From positions 56,537-120,536 of the forward strand of contig CAMPET010000076.1 of assembly GCA_946803715.1 (NCBI GenBank): a stretch of 64,000 nt of DNA, written 5' to 3'. The stretch's first letter is position 1; each line of letters opens with the position of its first letter. The notes beneath the pieces are model-generated. The model saw only the letters and a program-made list of their open reading frames with translations, was not told the DNA's origin and did no database searches. Shown one piece after another: positions 1-12,050 of this stretch. The position numbers and the translations under genes are program-made. The DNA comes from Beroe ovata (lineage: Eukaryota > Ctenophora > Nuda > Beroida > Beroidae).

Positions 1-28
<28 letters not shown>
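1..28. repeat. (CA)n microsatellite at window edge
   Basis: Perfect CA dinucleotide repeat at the left edge. It abuts the 3' end of the last visible coding exon of the minus-strand WD40 gene, so the true exon border may lie in or beyond it. Confidence 0.95.
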
Positions 29-31
<3 letters not shown>

Positions 32-3000
32 GCATCCATCCCCTGGAAACCTCTTCATGAGACGCGCGATCTCTGCTTTCTTATGGCTTTCTTGCTCCGC
101 CCGTCTTTTCAACTCTGACTGCGTGACGTAACCAGCAGTGTCTCTGTTCTGTCTGATACCAGAGGGCAGGGTGGACTCCAGGTCATCTGTCTGTTCCTTG
201 GCGTCACGACTCTTTGGAACTGGTCTCTCACTCACCTGTGGGGGCTGGGGTGTCAAGTTAAATGAACTGCTGGAATAAAATGGTGTCAACTAGGGATAAT
301 AGTACTGTCATTTGTTAAGAATCAGAGATTTGAAATAGGATTCAAACTTGATGAGAAGAATTATGGAACCTGGTAAGAGAACCATAATATGACGGTTGAT
401 ACACATGTTACCTGCGTCGGAAACTTGACACCGATCATTTGAGTAAGGTAGTCCTCGGGTAGGTACTTCCTGTAGTCTATCTTCCGTATCTCATTCTTTA
501 CACTCAGCAGAATGTCTCCTTGGTGATTGCCGAATGATATGGCAGCTGGTATCGTGTTGAGAACCAGTGTCCGTACCAGCTGGTTGTTCAAATCCCACAT
601 CTGCAATATAACAGAGAATAAGAACTCATGAGCAGGGTTACGTAAGTGTGTCATACTTTGTTATTCCTGATGTTGTTATTCGGAGGTGTGACTTTGAAAC
701 AATGAAAGGCCGAATGTCTTATCAGTCAGATTGATTGTTCTTTGAACTTGGAGTAGGCTTGCTAAGTATCACTCTTGCAGACATCACAAGACAGTATCCC
801 ATTACTGAGTAGATATTGTGGGATATTTTGAATTTTAGTAATTGAATTACTGGCCAAGGTAAGTAATGTCCAGTGAGATTGCAGAACCAAGATCTGTGCC
901 ACCTTCATTGTACCAATGGCATGTCAGGCGGCCTACTTTAGAATTCATGCTCAGATATATAACCTAGCCAATCTGTCAGCGTATTCACGATCCAGATTGA
1001 ATGAACTATGTGTGGTTGAATGAACTGAGTAGGAGAATATGACCATCTGGCAAGGTGGGCAGATAACTATACATTGTTCAATGGTTTCGAATGCCCGAAC
1101 CATGATATGTGGTGGATAATTACTCTACCCCACGCATTTCACACACGACAATTGACTGATAATGTCATATTGTCATGACTGTGGCATATTGTCATGAATG
1201 TGGCATAATACTGGCTGGCAACATAGTGGCCATCCCCACGTTGCTGCAGCCGCTGGCTGGGAAAATGGTATGAATATTTCTCACATAAACACACAGCAGC
1301 TGGAAATAGTAGCATATGGATTGGCGGCTATTGAAAAGCTGGATTAACAGCTTGCGGACTGATGATCATTGCCATCACGAACAGGACACACAGCAGATCA
1401 GGAGGACGTGTGAATGTCATACCACAAAACTATCAGCTGATAACACGATACATATCCCCTCCCCCCATTTCCCTCCCCCTACCCCTCTATCTTTCACCTC
1501 CTTGACAGTGCTATCCCACACTAACCTTGACAGTGCTATCCACACTGGCAGACACGAATATCATCTGACTGTCACTGACAGTGATGCACGTGATAGCCCC
1601 AGTATGGTCATGGTCTGGGTTGTGGGGGTACTTGTTCTTCTTGTCAATCAGATCGTGCATGACAGTGATGAATGTGCACGTTTCCGGTTTCTCGTAGCTG
1701 TAGAACAGCCTGTCCAGACCTGTCACCATGCTCTTCGGCGTGTTCGACTGAGGAGAGAGAATTTGGTTTGAGAACGATTATGGTAGAACGATTATGGTGA
1801 GAGATAGATTATCCAATTAATTATCAGCCGGAAAGTTGCGTTCATGCCGAAAGTTGCGTTAACCTGGCCTAGATATGTATGAGGAACCATACCGTGTAGT
1901 AGGAGAACATAGGAGCAAGTGCCTCCTCCGCAAATGGGTACATCCTCCAAACCCTGATCACGTGATCATGTCCAGCACTGATAACCCGGCTGTGAGCTGT
2001 GTTGCTCACAATGTGAGCAACCTCCGTCTCGTGACCTTGTATTCTGAAGTCTATCCTGCCGTACCGTCTGTTAAACATGACGAGCGAACCATCCCGACAT
2101 CCGGCCATGAGAATGTTCTGGTTCACCTGGCCCCCAGCCCCGATCATGAGACATTTCACAGCGAGGTCTTCTCTTACACCAACCTACGGGTTCAGTGATA
2201 TCATAATGAGATAAGGAGAGGACAAAATTCTTCACTCTTCAGTATACCATCAAATTTATCAAAAATCTATGAATTTTCTGACTGCAAATATTAGATTGTT
2301 GAAACGTCAGTCAATGAATGATAACTGACCGTTAGAGTATCCAAGTCCGATTCCGAATAAGGCGTAGCATCGACTAAATACTCGTAATTGGTGAGGCAAC
2401 TTGACACACAGTCCAATTTGTCATTCTTCCAGACAGTAAGCAATTTGCACGGGTTACCTGGGTGCGTTTCAGATATGAGAGTAACCGTCAGAGAGCTGAA
2501 AGCGTTTTTCAGACAGTCTGTCATAGTTTCAGAGAAAACTGCCTCACGAAAAAGACGTCTCGATGCATAGCTCACCACTCGTAACAAAGACATAGATATC
2601 CCCTCTCTCGTCCAGACAGTAGATGAATCCCTCACTTGGGATGTAGACAGCGTCCCTCAGAGTGGGCCTGTGGAGGGGATCGCTCTCCGTAATGAAAGTT
2701 TTCCCCACTCCATCATCAATCCCAGTGGGGGACTCCCCTCCCGGGATGAGGGGCGGGAGTGAGCAAACCACCAGCACTTCACCGGTCACCGGAGATAGGA
2801 TACCAAGTGACTGGTCCTCCAGGGTGGTTACCAGTCTACTTGGTACTCTCGGACTCGTTGTTGAGCTCATGCTCTGTACTACAGCACTGAAATGAGATTC
2901 TCTCATCAATTCTGATTCCATACTGAAAAAAAACAGTGACGTTTCCCGAACATTAGTCTCCTCTCTGTGATCATTCAATTCTGACCTGGTTTTAGTGAGC

Positions 3001-5269
3001 ATGGAATGGAGGGTCTTGATCTCCCACACTTCCACACCATGGTCTCCAAAAGAGTAGAGAGTGCTGTTATCTGGCAGAATGCCCAGACCAAGTGTCATGG
3101 ACCACGTCTGGACACACTGCATGAGGTCCAGGAAAACCAGACTCCATAGACGGATTGTCTTGTCTACACTTGCTGATATGATGCAGTTGTCCGGCACGTA
3201 ATAGAGAAGTTTCGTCACCTTGGCACAGTGCCCGACAAACACGTGTTTCAGTGACCAGCTTTCGTCCCATACCTAGAAAAAGGGAGGTGTCTTTTCTTTT
3301 TCGCTGTTGTGAAAGATTGTGCCATTGTGTCATCACCAGAACTTCTCAACCCTTATCACCTCTTGTCAATGTCACATAAAACTCTTATCACACAACTTTT
3401 ATCACACAACCCTTATAACACAACTCTTATCACACATCTCTAATCTCACAACTCTTATCAGTGATAAGTTATCACACGAATATAATCTCAGAACTCTAAT
3501 CTCACCTTTATGGATCCAGACATCGAAGATGAGATGAGGTAGGTGAGATTGCACACGAAGATGCAACTGGTAATGTCATGCTTGTGAAGGTCCTCCAAAC
3601 ACATGAGCATCTGACCACCGTATATGTCGAATATGTAAACCCGCCTGCACGATTGAGTAATCAATCAATTCGGGAATTCGAAAATAAGGACTCGAAACTC
3701 ATTTCATAAAGAACTGTTAGCAGTGTGGTCAAATCATGACAATCAGGCGTTATTTCTGGAGCAATAGGTTACGATGATCTGAAGAATTCTTCTGAGTGTT
3801 GAAGTATGTTTCGATTTTCTGCGGATATTCTGATAATATCTTGTTTGAACTACAGTAATAACCATACTTGGAGCAGACAGCAAAACACCGTTGTGCTGGT
3901 CCAATGACATCCTCCACCATGAGTTGTTGAAGTTCATCCTCGGGATGGATTCCCTTCACAATCACAGCCTTCCGTACCAACTTCTGATCTTTCAACTTCC
4001 GGAAACTCCAAACCGTGAAATTCCCTGGGTTGGGACAAAGGTTGACATGAATTATACTACCACTTACATGTTTACATAGACATATCATTGACATCTACAA
4101 GTTTTTGTCCTTATATGATGAGTTTTGCGTGGTGTGACAGGCGCCAGCTATAAACTTGCACTACACATCGACAGCTTGTCTAATCTCATGACAGCAATCT
4201 ATCCTGTTACCATAGAAACGAAACTGTTCAGTGTTCACTGATTACTGCTTGACACACATGCAGTACTACTATAGCTGGTAGTGGTATAGGTACTACTACA
4301 CACTCAAGCCAAGACGAGTAGCACAGTGTGGGTGTGATATGTAATTACTAATTATGTTATTCTCTGACCGAACACTGACAAAACCGTGACAATGAGTGTC
4401 ACTAACCTACACCCCCTGTAAGTAGCTCGTCGGTTGAGTCGTTGTAGATGATGCTCTTCACAGGACTTGGACACTCTACTGTGCCGAGGAATTCAAACTC
4501 TAGACTCAGGATCTTGAGCGATTCTGTGTCCTCTGACCATGCTATCAGGCAGTCATTCGGTGAAATGCTGAAATCACAATCATGGGTGGGGGGAGTGAGT
4601 TCGGGACATTCTCTTTACTAAAGGAGCAATGAATTCGGAGATTCTTGAAGTAATCACGAATAGAAGAGTCGGTAGTAATCACCTGATGAAGTTTGTGAAG
4701 AAAGTATTGATCTTGCAGCTCTTGACATACTGCCCGGTCTTTGACCAGAAGTGTACTGAAGTGGTGTCAAGAAGGAGGTACTGTTCAGTGTGCTTGTTGT
4801 AATCTGGTGGCAAGAGAATGTGAAGAGAAAATACTCACTCGAAAATAACTTTTGGATTAACCGATAGGTATAGTTGAATCAATGGAGAGTCAAGGAATGA
4901 TTTATCTATCAATCAAACACTGCTACGAAAGTGAGAAGAAAGAGTCAGACACTTGCCTGCGTGGTAAACGGTATGTGGATGTTGCAACTTGATAAACGGC
5001 TTAATACCTGAAATACTATGTTGTTGACAATGCTCTATAACTCATACAGTCCTTTCACCGTTCATACACCGACAAAGTAGGTCCATGTTCCGCGATGGTC
5101 TGGTATACTCACCATGTCTCAAAACCTCTTCTTCTTCATCTAGAGCTGCAAAGGAGGTGCTCTGCTTCTGAAATTTGTGGTCGGGTGTATATCTTATGCG
5201 CTTTGAAAAGTGAACACTTTCATCGGGCAATGGGTCTCTCAGTCTGGGCAGCTGAATCGGTGCTGCCAT
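1..5269 (-). CDS. Large multi-exon WD40-repeat protein, WDR87/WDR97-like (3' end outside window)
   Basis: Seen: a chain of exons on the minus strand with GT donors and AG acceptors. The first begins with ATG at 5269 (MAAPIQLPRLRDPLPDES) and ends at a gtgagt donor at 5113. Further coding blocks lie near 4800-4685, 4567-4412, 4062-3867, 3644-3508, 3272-2935, 2900-2570, 2480-2290, 2180-1870, 1740-1510, 600-410 and 225-30. WD40 signatures recur, such as 'DKTIRLWS' near 3150, 'GHDHVIRVWRM' near 1950 and 'DSTVKVS' near 1520. The last visible exon is charged and helical (SELKRRAEQESHKKAEIARL), suggesting a coiled region after the propeller. Established: WDR87/WDR97-type proteins are long WD40 proteins linked to cilia or sperm. 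The family name is inferred and weak; the gene is well supported. Exact borders of several exons are approximate. Confidence 0.75.
3378..3512. repeat. Degenerate tandem repeat (ctcttatcacacaa-type unit)
   Basis: About eight degenerate copies of a roughly 14-base unit (ACTCTTATCACACA and variants) lie in an intron of the WD40 gene. No coding role is visible. Confidence 0.8.
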
Positions 5270-5998
5270 GGTCAGATCTCACGTCATAGTGCTGTTGAAA
5301 TTATGGGATTTATCAAGCCCTAGCTACATGAGTACTCGACTTAATTTTGCACAATATCTGTCTTACCGTGGGGGTAGCAAATATTCTCGCAATTCACATT
5401 GATGTTGTGTTACATAGTGCATGATCTGATATGACACACATGAATTCGAGGAAAACACATTTCGTACATATAAACACAATCGACTTCAACATAATACCTG
5501 GCATAAAAATAGACTGCTTTTGAACGATAAACCAATATCAACACGCATTAGCTCAGTCAGACATCTACCGAGTATAGTTCGATGGAACAATAATAGGTAG
5601 GTATATCAATTGCGATTTTTTCTTTAGGATTCACCTTCACATCACAGCTCAAAGAAGCTACTAACTTACTAAATCTAAACTGCTTACTCCAAAAAAAGTC
5701 CATTATCAGGTATGCATCATACCTACCTCATATAAAAGGACAGATAGTTGAACAATGAACATTGAACATGTATGTCTAGTCAAGCAGATGGAGTAAATAA
5801 TTTAAATCATCATTTTCAATTTATATCTTACTAATAGAAATGATTCCCCCAATTTATTCATGCATTTGAAAAACGATAAATTAGTTAAACAAATTTCTCC
5901 TAAGTTTTACCATTAGGGTCCTAGCATAACAATTAATTCAGAATCTATTTCAAAAGTCATAACAAAGTCAGAATTTCAAAACATGTTAGGAAATTAAC
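5270..5998. other. Intergenic, AT-rich, nothing recognised
   Basis: Between the start of the left WD40 gene and the 3' end of the next gene. It is AT-rich with many stops in all frames. Its left part should hold the promoter of the minus-strand WD40 gene, and its right part the 3' UTR of the 5999-7048 gene. I see no repeat or RNA gene. Confidence 0.5.
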
Positions 5999-7048
5999 TT
6001 AGATATTCAAGTTCATGAAGTAAATGCTGTTCCCACTGGCACATGTGATGTGATGTGTGTTGTTGATTTCTGTGTAATCTAATGTGTAGCATCCTCTAGC
6101 CAATCCATCCATAGCAGCAATAGTTTGAATTGAAGACTTTTCAATGATCTTCATTGTATTAACATCACTACCACCACATGCAATAAAGTCTTTGCCTGCC
6201 CATTTTGCACAGTACAAATGGCACATCTGCTTTTCAGTAGAATTACTATTTTGGATTGGTACATTTTTAATGAGACGGCCAGAATCGAAGTCCCATACCT
6301 GAAGACTATCATCTCTTCGCCAGCTTCCTGTCAGGACATGGTAATAAACAGGATCCATATCAAGTGCATCACCACATACATGTGCTCCAAATATCCTCCT
6401 GACAGCATGCCCTTCTCTATCATCCCAAATCTGGATAGTATTATCCCATCCAGCAGAAAGAAGGACATTTTCATTGTTTGGATGGTACTTCACAGCAAAA
6501 ACTTTACTAGCATGTCCATCCATTTTGTCAAAACTCTCGCCTCTACTCAGAAGACCTCTACAAGCCATTGTTTCCACATCAAAAACTCGAATTTTGTAAT
6601 CATCACCTCCTATTGCAAGCTTTGAATAATCACAATTGAAGTCGCAGCAAAACATTTCGACATCCTCTTTCACTTCCCTTCCCAACTGTTTAGAGGTGAT
6701 AAACCAAAACCTAACATAACCAGATGAATAGGTAGCAGCAAGTGAATACAAATCTTGGCCATCACTTGGGATAAATCTTATGCATGTTACAGGCAATTTC
6801 TTGTTATCATCAGGTGTGAGAGTATAAACATGGTTGTATGATTGGGTGTAAAATATCTTAATATCCCCATTAGAGCAGCCAAATGCAATGTACTTTCCAT
6901 CAAAACTATATTTCGTACAGAGGATAGGAGAGTTTGCTTCTGCACTGCTCATAACTTTTAGTTTCCCATCAATCTTGTAGCTAGGAACATTCAAATTGCT
7001 GGCACCTGAGTTCTTCCTACGCCTTACAGAATCTGATGCAGAGGCCAT
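5999..7048 (-). CDS. Single-exon WD40-repeat protein (349 aa)
   Basis: Seen: an uninterrupted 349-residue frame starting MASASDSVRRRKNSGA, stop at 5999. A short basic N-terminus (about 30 residues) is followed by a WD40 propeller of about seven blades. Blade motifs include 'FGCSNGDIKIFYTQ' (about residue 55), 'LAIGGDDYKIRVFD' (about 150), 'LLSAGWDNTIQIWDDR' (about 200) and 'VLTGSWRRDDSLQVWDF' (about 240). The length is about that of one propeller with no extra domain, so it probably acts as a protein-binding scaffold. Which human WD40 protein it corresponds to cannot be decided by eye; it is not DDB1 or WDR60, which occur elsewhere here. A possible acceptor-like stretch lies just upstream of the ATG, so a 5' UTR intron is possible. 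Confidence 0.85.
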   Translation of the reverse strand: MASASDSVRRRKNSGASNLNVPSYKIDGKLKVMSSAEANSPILCTKYSFDGKYIAFGCSNGDIKIFYTQSYNHVYTLTPDDNKKLPVTCIRFIPSDGQDLYSLAATYSSGYVRFWFITSKQLGREVKEDVEMFCCDFNCDYSKLAIGGDDYKIRVFDVETMACRGLLSRGESFDKMDGHASKVFAVKYHPNNENVLLSAGWDNTIQIWDDREGHAVRRIFGAHVCGDALDMDPVYYHVLTGSWRRDDSLQVWDFDSGRLIKNVPIQNSNSTEKQMCHLYCAKWAGKDFIACGGSDVNTMKIIEKSSIQTIAAMDGLARGCYTLDYTEINNTHHITCASGNSIYFMNLNI

Positions 7049-8457
7049 CCTTAAAACCTGGCATTGTAATGAGATGAAAATCCACTGAAACCTGTACCTT
7101 CTTCAAACTCCAACCAAGTCAAACAATACAAAAACTTATGAATGCATATGCAAGTAAAATGGTATCAACCCATCACATGCAATCATATGCAGTCAATATA
7201 CCTAACAAAAGTCTGATTTATCAACAGTACTTATTATGATTAAATTTGAGCCTGACAATGTCGTTGAACGACTAAATTGATCACAATTAAAAAGAAACAT
7301 TTCAATTGTTAACAGAGACAAAAATGAATTTAAAAACTATCTCTCATTGATTTATATTTGCATGATCCTATGTCTAATAAGTCATAGTCCTATTATAACT
7401 TGTTCCTGATCCTGCTTATCAGCTAATCGTTTCAAAAGAATTAAGAAAGGACTTCAACTGATTGTCTGGCATAAACAGAACTGTGATGCTGCAAAGCTAT
7501 AGCCTATAGCTAGTTGCCTAATTGATTGTAATTCAGTATTTAATTTTTAGTAAGCTTGATTGGTGTTTTGCAGATTGCTGTTTTGCAGATTGACACAAAG
7601 AATATTGCAGCTCAGCTCTAACATTGCTTGCAATTTTTTGCAGAATGTTTTCAATTATTGTGAAATTATAAGGTCTGAAATAATCATAATGAATTTTTGT
7701 CAGATTAATTGTTTCCACGTTGCGTAACTCAGCTCAACCTGGTTCACAATTTCCTGATGTATGTTTTTGCAATCTTGCGCTCAGCGTTGGCTGTCGATGA
7801 TAGCCCCTGTCGAGAATTTCATTGCGCGCGCGCCGCAAATCATTCGCGTCAGCTGGGCCTAGCATCGCCAGGCAAGCTCAGCGCTGAGCGCGGTGCTGCG
7901 CGTCCTTTTCTTCACGACTTTTATTTCCTGATCACCACGTGTCCAAGTAAATAAGAAACGCGAAACATTGCATTTGCACTGCACAGCAATGTTATGTGAT
8001 CGCGATGATCGTACATATTTATCAGTTCACATAAAAGAAATAAAAATGACAGGTAGCGCGGCGGGTGCGCGGCCTTCATCTCAGACTGAAAATAAAACGC
8101 ATGTGAGAAACAAGAGTCAATATGATTTATCTTTTTTGACATCTTCTATACATCTTGGTATACCAATGTTTTTTAAATGACTGGCCTAGAAGTGATTGAT
8201 CATCATATTGAAATCTTTCATGAAACCAGTGAAATTGAGAAACTATGTGAGTACAGTAGTGTCTGAATATCATGAAGAATCATTTGATAAATCATCCTAG
8301 ACTATTCTGCTGCTCGTGATATTCTCTGTTGCATTTACCTATTATTCAGGTTTCTTGTCTGTTCATTCAATAGTTAGTTTCGACACAAGCTGGGAATTCT
8401 CTAGATAAATTCACCTGCAGCTTTCACCAAATAATTTTTAGGAATCTATTATGAGAA
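7049..8457. other. Intergenic with a CG-rich repeat
   Basis: AT-rich except for a CG-rich block at about 7785-7915. That block contains 'gatgatagcccctgtcgag', 'gcgcgcgcgcc' and 'agcatcgccaggcaag' and resembles the block at 34725-34850. The strands diverge here (minus gene left, plus gene right), so both promoters should lie in this interval. No gene of its own is recognised. Confidence 0.5.
7785..7915. repeat. CG-rich dispersed repeat, copy 1
   Basis: It shares the ordered motifs 'gatgatag', 'ccc-gtcga', 'aatttc', a 'gcgcgcgc' run and 'agcatcgccag-caag' with 34730-34845, but little else around it is shared. It is therefore a degenerate member of a dispersed CG-rich family. Confidence 0.6.
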
Positions 8458-8964
8458 ATGGGTAATGGGGCTTCAACTACAAGGTGGAAGGAAACACCTG
8501 GGGTCTTGTTTGACAATGACTCAGATATAGAATCTACTGAATCAGAAGTCAGTATGCCCTGGTTACCTGAAGATGGTGATGCAATTAGTGTTGAAAATTA
8601 TTTCACTCAAACACATATGGTATCAGTCTTGAGTACTGATTCTGAAACCAAAGTAGTTCGAGAAACAGGATTAGATGAATTTCTTGAGAAAGAATCTGTA
8701 CCCAAAAAAAGGGGTACAGGACGTTTATTGACAAAACTCATGACAGAGAAGTCTAGAGTAGAATCTCCAGATTCACTTGGTAGAGTGACACCACTTGTTG
8801 ATAATAGTGACTCTGGTCTCGATTCAGATGAGGAACCAACTACAAGTAAGCTGCGAGGTGGATATAGTTTATCACAGTCTCCTCAGATCAGACGTAAGCA
8901 ACATCAGCTGGGCTTCATAGCTCCAAGCTATGACCTTGATTCAAATAAGGAGTATGTACTATAA
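8458..8964 (+). CDS. Small acidic protein with N-myristoylation-type N-terminus, unknown function
   Basis: Seen: a 168-codon frame starting MGNGASTTRWK and ending KEYVL then TAA. Glycine at position 2 with Ser at position 6 fits the N-myristoylation consensus (MGxxxS). The body is rich in Ser, Asp and Glu with many SD/SE dipeptides (DNDSDIESTESEVS, DNSDSGLDSDEEPTTS), typical of a disordered, CK2-phosphorylated region. No folded domain is visible. Codon bias and the long acidic frame suggest a real protein, but homology is not recognised and further exons upstream or downstream are possible. If modified, it would be a membrane-tethered adaptor (inference). Confidence 0.55.
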   Translation: MGNGASTTRWKETPGVLFDNDSDIESTESEVSMPWLPEDGDAISVENYFTQTHMVSVLSTDSETKVVRETGLDEFLEKESVPKKRGTGRLLTKLMTEKSRVESPDSLGRVTPLVDNSDSGLDSDEEPTTSKLRGGYSLSQSPQIRRKQHQLGFIAPSYDLDSNKEYVL

Positions 8965-9624
8965 GATGAACAATGTGGATAACCTAATCAGTTATCAGTT
9001 CCAGAAGAAAATGTCCATGGTTTGAATAGTCTGCTTAAAAATGACTTGAGAATACCCTCATGTATATTAAAGATTCATGACATAAAACCTATATCATTAT
9101 ACTAACTTGATAAAGTCCTAGAGTATGAATTGATGGCATGATTGCAATTTGCAATAAGTCTCATTATAAAACTATACCTGTCATTCAGAATCTATGATTC
9201 CATACATTTATCTTCCTCCATCTGTGATTTCAGTAAGGTGGAAATGTGAAAATCTGGTTGACAAGTGAGTGAGAGTGTTTCAGAGCATGATGTTGTACCT
9301 ATGTATCTAATATCTATGTACCTATGTAATTCAGCACAGTGTGAACACAGTATCACCAGTATTAAAACGACAGTAGTTTTCTTATTTCTATGTTATGGAT
9401 TATCATTATATATTTTTTCAAAGCATCCCCGTGAATTTCTGTTGAGAATCTATCCTATGATTCAAATGATGTTGTTTTATTGCAATCGTTATTCCATTTT
9501 TCCCACCGAAAATTGAAATATGCTTTGAGTTGCAACATGATATCATATGTCTATTCAATAACTCCATTCATCTTGATTGATATTCTGAATTCTCACCTCG
9601 ATGTTTCTCTAGAAAGGTTAAAGT

Positions 9625-10125
9625 ATGCCGAATAGCTTTGTTTTCTTCGATATTGAACGAGATGGCAAGCCTCTTGGTCGACTTCTCATGGAGCTATTCG
9701 GTGACGTAGTTCCCAAAACCAGTGAAAATTTCCGCGCTCTTTGCACGGGAGAGAAAGGTTTCGGCTACAAGGGTTCTTCATTCCATCGCATCATACCGAA
9801 CTTCATGTGCCAGGGAGGAGATTTCACCAGCGGTGACGGGACTGGGGGCAGATCCATATACGGGGACAAATTCGACGATGAGAACTTCATCCTCAATCAC
9901 ACGGGTGTAGGGCAGCTTAGTATGGCCAACTCTGGACCACATACAAACGGGTCTCAGTTCTTTGTAACGACTGTGAAAACCACATGGCTCGATAAAAAGC
10001 ATGTTGTATTCGGTAAGGTTATCGAGGGCTTGGACGTTTTGAAATTAATGGAGGAGTGTGGTTCGTCAACTGGAAAAGTTAAAGGAGATGTCAGGATAAA
10101 GAACTGCGGGCAGCTGATATCATAA
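9625..10125 (+). CDS. PPIA: Cyclophilin A-type peptidyl-prolyl isomerase, copy 1
   Basis: Catalyses cis-trans isomerisation of X-Pro bonds, mainly in the cytosol; binds cyclosporin in most animals. Seen: a 166-residue intronless frame, the normal single-domain length, with no signal peptide. The catalytic block [15 protein letters not shown] (Arg, Phe, Met, Gln of the active site), GSQFFVTT and [11 protein letters not shown] (Trp and His of the ligand pocket) are all present. The ATG follows an acceptor-like 'tttctctag', so a 5' UTR intron is likely. The protein is identical to the copy at 17564; by eye the coding differences are five synonymous changes plus TAA here versus TGA there. It lies about 460 bases upstream of SLC35C2 on the same strand. 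Confidence 0.96.
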   Translation: MPNSFVFFDIERDGKPLGRLLMELFGDVVPKTSENFRALCTGEKGFGYKGSSFHRIIPNFMCQGGDFTSGDGTGGRSIYGDKFDDENFILNHTGVGQLSMANSGPHTNGSQFFVTTVKTTWLDKKHVVFGKVIEGLDVLKLMEECGSSTGKVKGDVRIKNCGQLIS

Positions 10126-10582
10126 CGACTTGTTAGGAAATATTTGATTTTTATGAATTTTAAATGTTATATGATGTTCCTTTTAATGGATAATATGCTT
10201 ATTTATTTTAACACGACGAACCCATTTTATCATTTTTATTAGGAAGAGAACACCATTCAGTTATCAATATTGTTCAATCAATATTTTCAACGGAACCAAT
10301 CTCGTTTGCTCGTGTGAAACTAATTTCATTCTTCTGATGAACTTGTCATTAGATCAGTATCATGACGGAATACTGCATAGATTCAACTGTACAGTCAACT
10401 GTATGTCAGCTGTACAGTGTACAAAGTACATTCACCATCCTATGATATTTAGGTAGTGTGTGTCGGGATGATGGATTTACGGGGGCAGGCATAATGTTGA
10501 AATACGACAACTGTTACCACTACGTCACTACAGATCATACATTGGCTGTCATCATTCGTAGCTGTCTAACAAGATTTCTGCC

Positions 10583-11287
10583 ATGACCAATGTGAAGTAC
10601 ATAATTACCATATTGGGACAAATCTTGTTCTACTATTGCTGCTCCATATCACTCACATTCTTCAATAAATGGTGTTTTTCGGTGAGTACTACCCAAGGAT
10701 ACAATTCCTTTCCCTGGAAAATGAAAAGATTTCATCCCTACTCAATGATCAAACTATACCTAATACCTAATTATACCTATACCTAATTATACCTATACCT
10801 ACTTAATTATGATGTCATCATTTCAGAGATTTCACTTCCCGCTCATCATGTCTTTCTTCCAAATGTCAATAATGGCACATATTATCTGGTTGTATCGGGG
10901 AATCACAAAGCCCTCCGGAAAAGATACAGTGTCATGGGAAACTTTCATCAAGCGAGTGTGCCCTACAGGTGAATAGCATTAATACTCAGTAGTCAGCTGA
11001 TACATGTTCATTTTGTGTGCCCTGTGATGTCATTCGCTTTTATCAACTGAAACTTGTCCGATTTCTTTTCAACTGAGACTTGTCCGCTGATTGATTGGAT
11101 ATATGATTAATCAACTTTCCATCTCCATCTATTATCCCCTCACTCCTCAGCAATAACAGCTTCAATGGACATAGGACTGTCCAATTGGAGTTTCATGTAC
11201 ATTACAGTGTCCATGTACACCATGTGTAAAAGTACATCAATCATATTCATTCTACTGGCAGCAATACTCTTCAGAATTGAAAAACCG
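10583..11287 (+). pseudogene. SLC35C2: SLC35C2 copy 1, only exons 1-3 present (truncated)
   Basis: Seen: exon 1 at 10583-10681 (start MTNVKYIITILGQ, gtgagt donor), exon 2 at 10827-10968 and exon 3 at 11151-11287 (gtatgg donor). They encode the first helices of the nucleotide-sugar transporter, with the same residues as copy 2; differences I see are synonymous. Intron 3 runs into a transposon-like end at 11373 and then the single N at 11497, after which an unrelated retrotransposon begins. Exons 4-9 do not follow. Either this is a genuinely truncated duplicate, or the rest of an intact allele is missing from the assembly. I favour the latter (inference). Confidence 0.85.
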
Positions 11288-11372
11288 GTATGGAATATTT
11301 CACCTTTCGATGATCATGCACAAACTAAATTCCAAATTATGATCACGACTTGAATATACTTGAATTGTTATA

Positions 11373-11496
11373 CAGGGTGTGTCAAAAAAAAAGTGGACAA
11401 AAGTAAACGTCTATATCTCAGCTTCTGTTTGGAGTTTCCGAATGAAATTTGGAGGTGTGGTAGGTATCGGTAATTAGTTTTTGCAAAAAAATTTTC
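11373..11496. mobile_element. Terminal piece of a MITE or DNA transposon, cut by assembly join
   Basis: Homology between the duplicated copies ends at TA, and this copy continues with 'cagggtgtgtcaaaaaaaaa', a terminal-repeat-like start resembling the ends of the MITE at 28552. The other copy has no insertion at the site (19383-19384). Only about 124 bases are present before the single N, so the second terminus is not seen. Confidence 0.6.
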
Positions 11497-11497
11497 N
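11497..11497. other. Single-N assembly join
   Basis: An isolated N separates duplicated sequence plus a transposon end (left) from gypsy-type sequence (right). It probably marks a contig join of unknown size rather than an ambiguous base. Confidence 0.7.
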
Positions 11498-11641
11498 AGT
11501 CCGGTAATAATTTAATGAGGTTCCTGGAAAGCCTAGGGGAAACATAATCCGGGAAAAACTGGGGGTAATCAGATTCGCGGAAAGTGAGGGGTAAGACTAG
11601 GGTAGTAAGGGGAAGGATAAGATCCAGGATAAAGCAAATAC

Positions 11642-12050
11642 TGAGTTACTACAACTCCCTAGACAAAATTGTGAAAATATCCTAAATATTTTCATAGCTC
11701 AAATAAAGTTAAGATCAGAATAAAGGAATCATGGACAAGCAAGGTACTTCTGACCACAATGTGACTGTATAGGAAGGTTGCGAAAAGGGGCAACCAACAG
11801 CTCTTATCCACTACACAGAAAATAGAAAATACCTACTTAAACAACAATAAACTTATTCGTAATCGTCGGGGGTATGGGAGTGGTTTTCCCATCTTCCATC
11901 TTTAAGTTGTGCATGAATAAAATCAAAAGGTCCCTGGACAAAGGTTGTGAAAATATCCTAAATATTTTCAGATCTTGAATAACTGAGTTTCTTCAACTCC
12001 CTAAGTAAAGTCTGTGAAAATATTCTAAATATTTTCATAGCTCGAATATA
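11642..12050. repeat. Three internal repeats in the gypsy 3' tail
   Basis: Three roughly 55-65 base units (about 11642-11706, 11930-11983, 11984-12050) share 'gtgaaaatatcctaaatatt' followed by 'ttca' and an 'actccctag'-type lead. The motif is itself partly palindromic. They lie 3' of the integrase frame and probably belong to the LTR or 3' UTR. Confidence 0.8.

Larger units (their letters stand above)
9237..11372. repeat. Duplicated segment, copy 1 (cyclophilin + SLC35C2 exons 1-3)
   Basis: This block matches 17192-19383 throughout. Coding parts are nearly identical, and intergenic and intronic parts differ by scattered substitutions and small indels. Copy 2 begins directly after a single N at 17191. 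Copy 1 homology ends at 11372, where a transposon-like end is inserted just before the single N at 11497. The arrangement suggests either a tandem duplication or two alleles placed in series by the assembler. Confidence 0.92.

Noticed and set aside
9265-9516. Plus-strand frame of 83 codons upstream of cyclophilin
   Set aside because: Lies in the duplicated intergenic DNA. The second copy has substitutions and indels that destroy it, and it has no domain.
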